A DNA stretch of 64,000 bases from contig NZ_CP009286.1 of the NCBI RefSeq assembly GCF_000758685.1, positions 5,499,001-5,563,000 on the forward strand, read 5' to 3'. A program made the position numbers and the translations under genes. Under the pieces are notes generated by a model that was not told where the DNA came from, did not search any database, and saw nothing but the letters and a program-made list of their open reading frames with translations. Below are positions 42,508 through 51,139 of this stretch, in pieces. How positions within the stretch are numbered: position 1 is the stretch's first letter; the number at the start of each line of letters is the position of its first letter. Source of the stretch: Paenibacillus stellifer (GTDB lineage: Bacteria > Bacillota > Bacilli > Paenibacillales > Paenibacillaceae).

Positions 42508-42540
42508 ATTCGACAGCAATAATGCTGTCGAATTTTTTTG
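42508..42540 (+). terminator. strong Rho-independent terminator
   Basis: AATTCGACAGC (42508-42518) and GCTGTCGAATT (42525-42535) form a perfect 11-bp stem followed by a T-run on the plus strand. It follows no intact plus-strand gene, so it is probably left over from the gene whose 3' end is at 42352-42435. It insulates the YesM-like gene. Confidence 0.88.
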
Positions 42541-42611
42541 TATATTGCCGAATTTTCTGATTTTGAGGTATCCTATAATGAAAATCCTCAATGAACAAGG
42601 AGGGAATTCGA

Positions 42612-44438
42612 ATGCGATCCTGGCAGTCCGTGCGATTCCGCATCGTCTTCGGGTTTTTCCTTATTGTTGCTCCGCTGGTCCTCTTCCTTATCTATAACAA
42701 TCTGTACGCCGCAAGAATCGTACGCGAGCAGGTCTCAACCAATTACGGCAATCTGCTGGATGTGGAGGTCAATGCCAACGACACCATGCTGAAGAGCACC
42801 TTTGATTTCCTCATTCAGTTGGGAACGGCCAATGATTCCGAGATTCTGTCGCTTAAGACGCTGCCGGTGACCGAACCGGATTATACACTCGCGAAGGTCC
42901 GGCTCAGCAACCGGTTCGCGCTGGATACGAGCTATTACAAGATGGTCGATACATTTTACGTCTATCTGACCAAGGAAAGCAGCTACCCCCTCTTCGCCAC
43001 GCAGAACAACGCCAAATCAAGCGAGCTGAGTACTTTGCTTACGTCATACAGTGCCCAATTCTTCAAGGAGGGTGCGCCTCTCAGCGACAAATGGGAAGCT
43101 GTCAGATTGCCCGGATACGGCGCTCATCTGATTAAAGCGATTGACATCGACTTCGGAATGCTCGACGGCGCGCTCGTCCGGATCGACACCCTGAACCAGA
43201 CGATTTCTAAGCTTGACGTCGGGCCGCAAGGTGCGGTATTTGTGATGGACGGCCAGGGCAATCTGCTCTCCTCCAAAGGGCTGCCGGACAACCTCGACGG
43301 CGGATTCCAATCGGCAATCCTCCACATGAAGGACCGCGAGGGAACGATCAAGTGGAAGAACAAGAAATACCTCGTGCTTACCCGGAATTCGCAATATGCG
43401 GACATCCGCTACGTCATTGTGACCACGGAACCGTATATTCTCAAGAACCTGCCTTTTCTCCAGAAAATGCTCTACTACTGGATACCGCTGCTCTCCATCG
43501 CGGTTGTCACCGGCTATATCCTCTACCTGCGCCGCTACTTGTTCCGCCCGCTCGCAAGGCTTGTTGTCGGCATGCGCCGGCTCGGTCATGGACGGCTTGA
43601 CGTCCGGCTGCCCGCTCCGTCCAGCGCTTCCGAATTCTCCATCATGACCAAGACGTTCAATCAGATGGCCCGCCAGATCGAGGAACTCAAAATCGATGTG
43701 TATGAGGAGCAGCTTCGGGTGCAAAAGGCGGAGTACAAGCATCTCCAGATGCAGATCAATCCGCATTTTTACACGAATACGCTCAATATTATTTACAATA
43801 TGGCTGCGCTCAAGGACTTCAAATCGGTGCAGAAAATGACTCTTCATCTGGCCAACTATTTCCGCTTCCTAATGCACGGCAACCGGACGACGGTTACGCT
43901 GGAGGAGGAGCTCGGCCATATCGGGCATTACATGGAGATCCAGAAGCTCCGCTATGTGGACATGCTCGTCTTCGAAATCGAGGTGCCGCCGGAGCATATG
44001 GCGCTCGAAATTCCGCCGCTGCTGCTTCAGCCGTTCGCCGAGAACGCCATTTTGCACGGCTTGACTCGACGGCAGCAGGACGGCATGCCGTTCCGGATCT
44101 GGATAAAGTCCGAGAATGAGGAAGGCGATCCGGCGCGCATCGTACGAATCACCATCACCGACAACGGTCCGGGCTTCCCGCCGCACATGCTGAAGGAGCT
44201 TGAGAGCGGAACGTATACGAACGGCAGCGGCGAACGGCATCTCGGCATCTGGAATGTGCTGCGCCGGTTCCGGATTCTGTACGGCGATGAGGGGGGCATT
44301 ACTTTCCGGAACGGCGATCATGGCGGGGCCGTCGTCGAGGTGAGGCTGCCGGTTCAGCGGCCGTCCGCCTTCCGCGACAACGAATCACCTGCGAAGCCCC
44401 CGTCCAGAGACGAAATGGAGGAGATTGATGTTGTATAA
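42612..44438 (+). CDS. YesM-type sensor histidine kinase
   Basis: A 608-residue kinase: TM1 about residues 8-30, a large extracytoplasmic cache-like domain (31-285), TM2 about 290-310, HAMP (about 315-370), then a His_kinase domain with KHLQMQINPHFYTNTLNII (phospho-accepting His) and HATPase motifs (LLLQPFAENAILHG, ITDNGPGFP). The QINPHF box is typical of the LytS/YesM class. AAGGAGGG before 42612 fixes the start. The next gene, a YesN-like regulator, overlaps its end by 11 bases. Together with the importer downstream it forms a carbohydrate-sensing module of the kind abundant in Paenibacillus. Confidence 0.92.
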   Translation: MRSWQSVRFRIVFGFFLIVAPLVLFLIYNNLYAARIVREQVSTNYGNLLDVEVNANDTMLKSTFDFLIQLGTANDSEILSLKTLPVTEPDYTLAKVRLSNRFALDTSYYKMVDTFYVYLTKESSYPLFATQNNAKSSELSTLLTSYSAQFFKEGAPLSDKWEAVRLPGYGAHLIKAIDIDFGMLDGALVRIDTLNQTISKLDVGPQGAVFVMDGQGNLLSSKGLPDNLDGGFQSAILHMKDREGTIKWKNKKYLVLTRNSQYADIRYVIVTTEPYILKNLPFLQKMLYYWIPLLSIAVVTGYILYLRRYLFRPLARLVVGMRRLGHGRLDVRLPAPSSASEFSIMTKTFNQMARQIEELKIDVYEEQLRVQKAEYKHLQMQINPHFYTNTLNIIYNMAALKDFKSVQKMTLHLANYFRFLMHGNRTTVTLEEELGHIGHYMEIQKLRYVDMLVFEIEVPPEHMALEIPPLLLQPFAENAILHGLTRRQQDGMPFRIWIKSENEEGDPARIVRITITDNGPGFPPHMLKELESGTYTNGSGERHLGIWNVLRRFRILYGDEGGITFRNGDHGGAVVEVRLPVQRPSAFRDNESPAKPPSRDEMEEIDVV

Positions 44439-46041
44439 CATGCTGGTCGTGGATGATGAAATATATGCACTCAAAGGAATTACGCAAGGCATCGACTGGA
44501 GCGACCAGCCCCTGTCCGCTATTCTGGAAGCCGGCAGCGTCAAATCCGCCATGGAGATTATGGAACGGCAGCCGGTCGATCTTGTCATCTCCGACATTGA
44601 GATGCAGGAGACGAACGGGCTGCAGCTGCTGCGCTGGATTCATGAGCGATTCCCGCACACGCTGGTCGTATTCCTGACCGGACACGCAAGGTTCGAATAC
44701 GCCCGCGAAGCGCTGCAGCTCGGCTGCTTCGACTATGCGCTGAAGCCGATCGACCATGATCTGCTCAAGGAGATTGTCGCCCGCGCCTTGAAAGAAATTC
44801 AGGAGCAGAAGAAACGCGAGAACGTCGAAGCGTTGATCGAACAGCATCTGCTCCAGTGGAAGAACCGGCTGCCCGTACTGGTTGAGCGCTTCTGGCAGGA
44901 CCTGATTGCCGGAAGAATATCGCTCCAGCCCGAGCGGCTGAACCGGCAGTTCGAGCTGTACGACATTCCGCTGAAGGCCGGCGGAAGGGTGCTGCCGCTG
45001 CTGCTCAGCATCGAGCACTGGAGTGTGGATATGAGCGCGCGCGATGAAACCATCATGGAATATGCAATCCGAAAGGCTGCGGCGGATATTCTCTTCGGCG
45101 AGCTGCCCGGTGTTGTGCTCCAGGACAGCGGCGGCCTGAACCTGATCCTGCTCTACTGTCCGGAGGATCTGGCCCTCGACCGGGCGGAGCTCCTGAAGCG
45201 CTGCCGCCAATTCATGACAGCCTCCGAAGGAAGCTTTCACTGCCAGATCTCCTGCTATGTCGGCAGCCCGGCGCCGGCGGAAGAGCTGTCCGGCGCCATC
45301 GACCGCCTGCTGCAGACGGAGCGGACGAATGTCTCCTCCCCGCAGTCGGTTATCGACGCGGCGCTCGCCTCCGATGCGGCTGCAACGGGCGGTGCCGGAG
45401 CGATGCCGAACCTTGCCGAGTGGGGAGAGCTGCTCGATCAGGGACTGCAGGACGAAGTTATCCGGCAGCTGGAGCAGACGACAAGGCGGCTGCAGGACGA
45501 GATGACGAGCCGGGAGACGCTGGAGCAGCTCTACTACGGCCTGCTGCACCTCTTCTACCAGACCGCCCATCGAAAGGGCGTGTCCGTATACGAGGTGCTG
45601 ACCGTACAAGAGCTGAACGATCCGCAGGCCTCCCGGTCACCGCAGCATCTGCTGGCATGGGCCGCCCGCCTCGCCAGCAAAATCGCGGAGGAGTCCGAAG
45701 GCAGACAGCGGGACTCATCACCGATCATTGCCAAAGCCTACGCCTATATCCAGGACAATCTGCAGCGGGATTTGACGCGCGATGATATCGCCGCCGTGGT
45801 GTCCCGAAATCCGGCTTATTTATCGAGATTATTCCGCAAAGAGACAGGGCTCTCCTTGTCAGAATATATTACACAGCAGCGGATAGAGCAGGCGAAGAAG
45901 CTGCTTGCCGAGACGGATGACAAGATCAGCAGCATCGCGGAGGGGCTCGGCTATCTCCACTTCTCCTACTTCGCGAAGCTGTTCCGTAAGCTGACCGGCC
46001 TCACGCCGCAGGACTACCGCAAGAAATACCGGGCGCCGTAG
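44428..46041 (+). CDS. YesN-type AraC response regulator
   Basis: A 537-residue protein: receiver domain (VVDDE pocket, Asp55 in DLVISDIEM, Lys in YALKPID), a long helical middle region (about 125-430) and two AraC helix-turn-helix motifs at the C-terminus (TRDDIAAVVSRNPAYLSRLFRKETG and KISSIAEGLGYLHFSYFAKLFRKLTG). It is expected to activate the ABC importer operon that starts 311 bp downstream, whose promoter lacks a good -35. GGAGG lies six bases before ATG 44428. Confidence 0.92.
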   Translation: MLYNMLVVDDEIYALKGITQGIDWSDQPLSAILEAGSVKSAMEIMERQPVDLVISDIEMQETNGLQLLRWIHERFPHTLVVFLTGHARFEYAREALQLGCFDYALKPIDHDLLKEIVARALKEIQEQKKRENVEALIEQHLLQWKNRLPVLVERFWQDLIAGRISLQPERLNRQFELYDIPLKAGGRVLPLLLSIEHWSVDMSARDETIMEYAIRKAAADILFGELPGVVLQDSGGLNLILLYCPEDLALDRAELLKRCRQFMTASEGSFHCQISCYVGSPAPAEELSGAIDRLLQTERTNVSSPQSVIDAALASDAAATGGAGAMPNLAEWGELLDQGLQDEVIRQLEQTTRRLQDEMTSRETLEQLYYGLLHLFYQTAHRKGVSVYEVLTVQELNDPQASRSPQHLLAWAARLASKIAEESEGRQRDSSPIIAKAYAYIQDNLQRDLTRDDIAAVVSRNPAYLSRLFRKETGLSLSEYITQQRIEQAKKLLAETDDKISSIAEGLGYLHFSYFAKLFRKLTGLTPQDYRKKYRAP

Positions 46042-46096
46042 CCAGCCCCAGCCAGCGCGCATTCCGAGCACGCCTCCTGACTCGTTCCGAGCATAT

Positions 46097-46128
46097 ATTC
46101 AGGGCGCGCATTCAGGGCGCGCATTCAG
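46097..46128. repeat. 13-bp tandem duplication with partial third copy
   Basis: ATTCAGGGCGCGC occurs at 46097-46109 and 46110-46122, with a further ATTCAG at 46123. It lies just past the YesN-like stop. A hairpin-forming C/G-rich stretch and ACGGC-T6-GCCGT (46171-46187 region) follow and may terminate the regulator transcript. Confidence 0.85.
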
Positions 46129-46278
46129 CCGTAGAGCGGATTCCACCCGACGGGATGGATTACCGCCTCCACGGCTTTTTTGCCGTCTCGCAACGATACA
46201 TATCACGTACATAACTCTTTATGTAAGTTATATTTCAAAAAATGTCACATATCTGCTATCCATGTCACCCCAGTAGAT

Positions 46279-46306
46279 AGAGGGGGTAGGGGAACCCCTC
46301 TATAAT
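46279..46306 (+). promoter_or_regulatory. promoter of the sugar ABC importer with inverted repeat
   Basis: A perfect TATAAT (46301-46306) is preceded by the inverted repeat AGAGGGG (46279-46285) / CCCCTCT (46295-46301), but there is no recognisable -35. A second inverted repeat, ATAACT/AGTTAT, lies near 46208-46229. This arrangement fits an activator-dependent promoter, probably for the YesN-like regulator. The exact operator is inferred. Confidence 0.5.
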
Positions 46307-46352
46307 GATGGATGTGGAGAGACATAACGAGATGAAAGGAAAGTGATCGCAA

Positions 46353-47321
46353 ATGGAGCAACCTGTCAAGACTGCGCGACTGGCTCTCCCCGCTGCCGGA
46401 CAAAAGCAGAATGTCGGATACTGGCGGAAGTACGGAGCTTTTTACCTGATGATGACGCCGGCGCTGATTTTTCTGCTGATCAATAACTATCTTCCGATGA
46501 TCGGATCGGTCCTCGCCTTCAAGAACGTCAATTACCAATCGGGCGTATTCAACAGCCCCTGGGTCGGCTGGAAGAACTTCGAGTTCCTTTTCAGCACAAG
46601 CGATGCCTGGAATATTACGAAGAACACAATTATCTATAACGTGGTATTCATTGTCCTGAACCTGATCTTCGGCGTCGCTCTTGCGCTTCTGTTCAACTCC
46701 ATGCGCAACCCGAGACTCGCCAAGTTTCACCAGACGATGATGTTCCTGCCTTATTTCCTCTCCTGGGTTATCGTCACCTATCTCGTATATGGCTTTCTCA
46801 ACCCCGAAATCGGCCTGCTTAACAAAATAATTCTGCCCTGGTTTGGCATCGACAATGCTATTGATTGGTACTCGGATCCCAAATACTGGCCATTCATACT
46901 CCCGATCGTCAACACCTGGAAGGGCATCGGTTATTATGCGGTATTCTATTTGGCGGCTATCATCGGCATCGACAAAGAATACTACGAAGCGGCTACGATT
47001 GATGGAGCGTCCAAATGGAACCAGATCCGGACCATTACCCTTCCTTTGCTCCGGCCTATCGTTATCGTACTTACCCTGCTTCAAGTCGGCCGCATCTTCT
47101 ACTCCGACTTCGGTCTCTTCTATCAAGTCACCCGCAACGCGGGAGCGCTATACGATACCACACTCGTTATCGACACCTATGTCTACCAAGGCTTAATCGT
47201 CACTGGCGACTTCGGAATGTCTTCCGCAGCAGGACTGTATCAGGCGGTTGTCGGATTTGTAGTCGTCTTTGTCAGCAACTTGATCATCCGGAAGATCAGC
47301 AAGGAAGACGCTCTATTTTAA
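46353..47321 (+). CDS. carbohydrate ABC transporter permease (LplB/YteP-like)
   Basis: A 322-residue permease with six membrane helices (first: YGAFYLMMTPALIFLLINNYLPM) and the EAA loop EYYEAATIDGASKWNQIRTITLP near residue 215, which contacts the ATPase. It belongs to the LplB/MalF-type permeases of the CUT1 group. First gene of a permease-permease-binding protein operon; no ATPase gene follows, as usual where a shared MsmX-type ATPase serves many importers. AAAGGAAAG lies before the ATG. Confidence 0.92.
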   Translation: MEQPVKTARLALPAAGQKQNVGYWRKYGAFYLMMTPALIFLLINNYLPMIGSVLAFKNVNYQSGVFNSPWVGWKNFEFLFSTSDAWNITKNTIIYNVVFIVLNLIFGVALALLFNSMRNPRLAKFHQTMMFLPYFLSWVIVTYLVYGFLNPEIGLLNKIILPWFGIDNAIDWYSDPKYWPFILPIVNTWKGIGYYAVFYLAAIIGIDKEYYEAATIDGASKWNQIRTITLPLLRPIVIVLTLLQVGRIFYSDFGLFYQVTRNAGALYDTTLVIDTYVYQGLIVTGDFGMSSAAGLYQAVVGFVVVFVSNLIIRKISKEDALF

Positions 47322-47361
47322 ACCCGGAAGCATCCATCACCAATACAGGAGGTTTCGCGAC

Positions 47362-48312
47362 ATGGCAAGTCCCGCATCGGCAACACTGGGCAGGAAGCCC
47401 AAGAACAAGGAATCGTCGGTTATGGATGTGTCCAAGCCAGCCAATCTGGCAATCAACATCTTCTTCTGGATCTATTCGGCAATCTGCGTCATTCCGATTC
47501 TGCTCGTGCTGATTGTCTCCTTCAGCGATGAAAAGACGGTTCTGGCTAACGGCTACAGCTTCTTCCCTCATAAACTGAGCTTGTCGGCTTATGATTTTCT
47601 GCTTAATGATTGGGTTAACATTGTGCGCTCCTACGGCATTTCGATTTTCGTTACGATTATCGGCACAGCTGCTTCTCTTCTAATCATGGCGCTATTCGCT
47701 TATCCAATATCCAGAAGGGATTTCAAGCAGCGGGGCACATTCTCGTTCATCATGGTGTTCACCATCCTGTTTAACGCCGGTCTTGTACCGTTCTATATGA
47801 TGTACACCCAATACCTGCATCTGCAAAATACATTGCTCGTGCTGATCGCTCCCTATCTGGTTCAAGGCTTCTTCGTACTCGTCATGCGAACTTTCTTCAT
47901 GAACTCAGTTCCGTACGAGTTGATCGAGTCGTCCAAAATTGACGGAGCGGGCGAATGGCGTATTTTCGCTCAGATCGTCCTTCCCCTGTCCCTCCCTGTA
48001 CTTGCCAGCGTCGGTCTGCTGTGCACGCTGAATTATTGGAATGACTGGTATTTGAGCATGCTGTTCATTAATGACAACATCCATATCAATATTCAATACC
48101 GTATGTACAAGGCCTTGCAGGACCTGCAATTTTTAAGCTCCAACTCGGCCGCTTACTCGGCGATCCTGAGAACGAACCCCGACTACCAGCTTCCCAGCGA
48201 GACTGTGCGTATGGCAATGGCTGTTGTCGGCATCGGCCCGATCATCTTCGCTTACCCGTTCTTCCAGCGTTACTTCATCGAAGGTCTGACCGTCGGAGCG
48301 GTAAAGGGATAA
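47362..48312 (+). CDS. carbohydrate ABC transporter permease (LplC/YtcP-like)
   Basis: A 316-residue second permease of the pair with six helices and the EAA loop ELIESSKIDGAGEWRIFAQIVLP near residue 195. It has the longer N-terminal cytoplasmic leader and C-terminal tail (FFQRYFIEGLTVGAVKG) typical of LplC/MalG-like partners. AGGAGG lies correctly before the ATG; 40 bp separates it from the first permease. Confidence 0.92.
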   Translation: MASPASATLGRKPKNKESSVMDVSKPANLAINIFFWIYSAICVIPILLVLIVSFSDEKTVLANGYSFFPHKLSLSAYDFLLNDWVNIVRSYGISIFVTIIGTAASLLIMALFAYPISRRDFKQRGTFSFIMVFTILFNAGLVPFYMMYTQYLHLQNTLLVLIAPYLVQGFFVLVMRTFFMNSVPYELIESSKIDGAGEWRIFAQIVLPLSLPVLASVGLLCTLNYWNDWYLSMLFINDNIHINIQYRMYKALQDLQFLSSNSAAYSAILRTNPDYQLPSETVRMAMAVVGIGPIIFAYPFFQRYFIEGLTVGAVKG

Positions 48313-48426
48313 TGCAGGGCGCTTAAATACTGGACGTTTAAAAAAGATTCGCTTGCAGGCGAGCTCCATCCGGTTAACATCCGGTTGATCATAGCTACAA
48401 ATTGTGAAACTAGGGAGGCAAACACA

Positions 48427-50019
48427 ATGTTGAGCAAACGAAACAAACGCTTCAAGCGAGCGGTAAAGCCTTTAACGGCTGTCCTGCTTATGTCGATGGT
48501 GCTGGCAGCATGCGGAGGCGGGGGAAACAACCAGAGTAGTGACGCTTCCCCATCCGGAACAGCTTCGTCTCAGACTGGCACTAGCTCCGGCGCATCGGGC
48601 CTGAAGCCGTATGAGATCAAACTGCTCTGGGAAGGCTCGGCGCAAAAGGATACCGCAGCGATTGAAGCCAAGATCAACGAATACTTGCAGCCCAAGATCA
48701 ACGCCACTGTAAAAATTACTTCGCTCGATTTTGGCCAATATGACGAGAAGATGCCGCTGCTCATCGCCAGCCGCGAACCGATGGATGTCGTGTTCACGGC
48801 ACAATGGAACGGCTATGCCAATAACGTCTCGAAGGGTGCTTTTCTGGCCGTTGACGACCCGAATGGCCCTGCCGGCAATCTGTTAGAGCAATACGGCCAA
48901 GACATCATTAGTTCGCTCGACCCGACCTTCCTCGAAGGCTCTCAGATTAACGGCCACACTTACGGTATTCCAACCAACAAGGAATTGGCAGCACAAGGCG
49001 GGGTCTTCTACCGCAGCGATATTGCGGACAAGCTGGGACTTACCGAGCAGTTGAACAATGTGAAGACGATCGCCGACCTCGAACCGATCCTTAAGACTGT
49101 TAAGGAGAAGGAGGGCTCTGCTTTCACTCCGTTATTCCTGACAGGCGAAGAGAATTTCAACAGTCACTACATGGCTCAGCTGGACTATTTGGGAGATAAT
49201 GCAATCGATGGATTGATCCGCAAGGACGGCGATTCTACCAAGGTCATTAGCCGTTTCGAAGATCCCGGTTATATGTCAAACCTTGATTTGACACATCAAT
49301 TTTTCCAAGAAGGTCTTATTAATAAAGATGCCCCTACCACTTCGCTCGGCGTAACGGATGCCTTGAAGAAGGGCAATGTATTTATGGTTGTCGCGTCCAT
49401 GATCCCCGGATACGATAAAGAAACCGCAAATGCTCTCGATATGGTAGGCAAGATCAAGATGCTCAATATCGGACCGATAACGTCATCCACAAGCGAAACT
49501 GCAGGCTCGATGCTCGCAATTTCGTCCACATCCAAAGATCCGGCCCGCGCCATGATGCTGATCAATCTGCTGCACTCCGATAAATACCTCAACAACCTGA
49601 TCAACTTCGGCATCGAAGGCGAGCATTACGTGAAGGTATCCGATAATGTCATCAAGGCCGGACCTAAAGCTTCAGACTACTCTCCGGGCGTAGCTTGGGA
49701 GCTTGGAAGCCAGTTCCTCAACTATACGTATGAATCGGAAGATCCGGATAAGTGGAACGAGATGAAGAAATTCAACGCAGAAGCTCATAAATCTCCGGCG
49801 CTCGGCTTCATCTTTGACGTTGAGCCGGTCAAATCCGAGGCTGCCGTTCTGATCAACATCTCGAAGCAGTATGCCGCCGCCCTCAATACGGGAGCGATTG
49901 ATCCGTCGAAGGCGCAGGAATGGTACGACAAGGAGAAGAAGAACGGACTGGACAAGATTATTGCCGAGAAGCAAAAACAGCTCGACGCTTTTATTGCCAG
50001 CAAAAAAATAAGCCGGTAA
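48427..50019 (+). CDS. lipoprotein extracellular sugar-binding protein
   Basis: A 530-residue solute-binding protein of the large LplA/DUF3502 class. Signal peptide with lipobox VLAACGG near residue 22, then a Ser/Thr/Gln-rich linker. IKLLWEGSAQKDTAAIEAKI and MPLLIASREPMDVVFTAQWN belong to the periplasmic-binding fold, and the C-terminal half (DKWNEMKKFNAEAHKSPALG) matches DUF3502-type proteins. ATG 48427 is eight bases after GGGAGG; the frame from 48385 is only leader. The substrate is probably an oligosaccharide, but nothing adjacent identifies it. The operon ends at 50049-50088. Confidence 0.92.
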   Translation: MLSKRNKRFKRAVKPLTAVLLMSMVLAACGGGGNNQSSDASPSGTASSQTGTSSGASGLKPYEIKLLWEGSAQKDTAAIEAKINEYLQPKINATVKITSLDFGQYDEKMPLLIASREPMDVVFTAQWNGYANNVSKGAFLAVDDPNGPAGNLLEQYGQDIISSLDPTFLEGSQINGHTYGIPTNKELAAQGGVFYRSDIADKLGLTEQLNNVKTIADLEPILKTVKEKEGSAFTPLFLTGEENFNSHYMAQLDYLGDNAIDGLIRKDGDSTKVISRFEDPGYMSNLDLTHQFFQEGLINKDAPTTSLGVTDALKKGNVFMVVASMIPGYDKETANALDMVGKIKMLNIGPITSSTSETAGSMLAISSTSKDPARAMMLINLLHSDKYLNNLINFGIEGEHYVKVSDNVIKAGPKASDYSPGVAWELGSQFLNYTYESEDPDKWNEMKKFNAEAHKSPALGFIFDVEPVKSEAAVLINISKQYAAALNTGAIDPSKAQEWYDKEKKNGLDKIIAEKQKQLDAFIASKKISR

Positions 50020-50048
50020 CGTCCGCTTCAGCTCGATCATTTGCAACA

Positions 50049-50088
50049 AAAATGGCGGCACGGGGGTTCCATCCCTGTGCCGCCATTT
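50049..50088 (+). terminator. bidirectional terminator between convergent genes
   Basis: AAATGGCGGCAC (50049 onward) pairs with GTGCCGCCATTT (to 50088), extended inward with one mismatch. A5 precedes it on the left, so it also ends minus-strand transcription of the spore-protein gene. Confidence 0.85.
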
Positions 50089-50187
50089 GGCGTTCTGGTC
50101 ATAACTAACTGTTTCGATTTTCGATGATGCCGGTGATCGCGCATATGAGTGCGCTTATTTGCCGCTGCCGTCCGTCCCCTGGCTGCC

Positions 50188-50472
50188 TTAAGATTGCTTG
50201 CCTTTCGCGAGCTGCTCCTGGGCAAGACGGATCATTTCGCGAACCATGGAACCGCCGATTGCGCCGCCGATATGTCCGGCTTCCTCCGTATTCAGACCGC
50301 CATTATAGCCTGGCTGCAGCGGCACGCCAAGCTCCCTGGCTACTTCGTATTTGACGTCGTCCGGGCGATTCGGATCAACGGCATAGCCTTCCCGCTTCAT
50401 GACAGCGGCTTTAAAGCTCTGCATGTCCTGCTCAACGCCCGGAACAGTATATCTTCTCTTGCGCCTTGCCAT
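50188..50472 (-). CDS. alpha/beta-type small acid-soluble spore protein
   Basis: A 94-residue DNA-binding spore protein. The conserved central motif KYEVARELGVPLQPGYNGGL contains the GPR protease site (E-V-A-R-E), and the C-terminal motif EAGHIGGAIGGSMVREMIRLAQ is the SASP signature. The N-terminal basic part (MARRKRRYTVPGVEQD) is longer than in major SASPs, suggesting a minor or divergent member. Sigma-G control is expected from the family. GAGGGAG precedes the ATG. Confidence 0.93.
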   Translation of the reverse strand: MARRKRRYTVPGVEQDMQSFKAAVMKREGYAVDPNRPDDVKYEVARELGVPLQPGYNGGLNTEEAGHIGGAIGGSMVREMIRLAQEQLAKGKQS

Positions 50473-50628
50473 TATGATGCACTCCCTCGATGTCTTTGTC
50501 CAATAACATGCGCGGAGTCATCCGTTTTTATCCCAATTACGCCCGATTTCGGCAGACATTAAAGAACGGCAGACGCTATTTCCCGCATCAACCGCTCTTC
50601 TCCGATCGCTTATTGCAGCAAACCGGGC

Positions 50629-50991
50629 TTATTCCGCCGCACTAGAATTCTCGTCGCTCTGCTCCTGCACGAACTCCGGCTTCTCCGTCTGTTCATATGC
50701 TTTCAATATCGAAGCAAGCAAGCCCGGAAAGCGTGCGTTCAAGTCTTCGGTTCGCAGGGACAGAATACGCTGAGTGCCCTGGACGCGGGTGAAGACGACT
50801 CCGGCTTCCCGAAGTGTCCGGGAGTGATGCGACAGGGTGGACTTGGCGATCGGCACATTGAAGCTGTTGCACGCCCGTTCGCCGTTATTGTAGATTTCCG
50901 AAACCACCTGCAGACGAATCGGATCGCTTAGCGCGTATAGAACGGAAGCGAGCTGAATGTCTTTGCGGTCCGGGTGATAGAGCAGTTTCAT
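50629..50991 (-). CDS. ArsR-family repressor
   Basis: A 120-residue winged-helix regulator: LASVLYALSDPIRLQVVSEIY, recognition helix region IAKSTLSHHSRTLREAG, and wing RVQGTQRILSLRTEDL. No metal-binding ELCVC motif. Divergent from an MFS exporter across a 148-bp region with nested inverted repeats, so it probably represses both. GGAG precedes the ATG. Confidence 0.9.
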   Translation of the reverse strand: MKLLYHPDRKDIQLASVLYALSDPIRLQVVSEIYNNGERACNSFNVPIAKSTLSHHSRTLREAGVVFTRVQGTQRILSLRTEDLNARFPGLLASILKAYEQTEKPEFVQEQSDENSSAAE

Positions 50992-51070
50992 GGATCATGA
51001 TCTCCTTTGCCTTGCAAATGGTGCAGGCTGGCATGAAAGTTCCTAATTGCATTTTACATGACTGCATGCT

Positions 51071-51116
51071 ATATTTCAATTGTTCGTAATTAATCGAACT
51101 ATAGAACAATGAAATA
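51071..51116. promoter_or_regulatory. nested inverted repeats: probable ArsR operator
   Basis: The inner perfect repeat GTTCG (51082-51086) / CGAAC (51095-51099) around TAATTAAT is flanked by an outer imperfect repeat (ATATTTCAATTGTTC on the left, GAACAATGAAATAT at 51104-51117 on the right). It lies in the shared region between the ArsR gene and the MFS gene and overlaps likely -35/-10 positions for the latter. Confidence 0.65.
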
Positions 51117-51139
51117 TAGAGAAGGAGTGGCTGTTCCAA

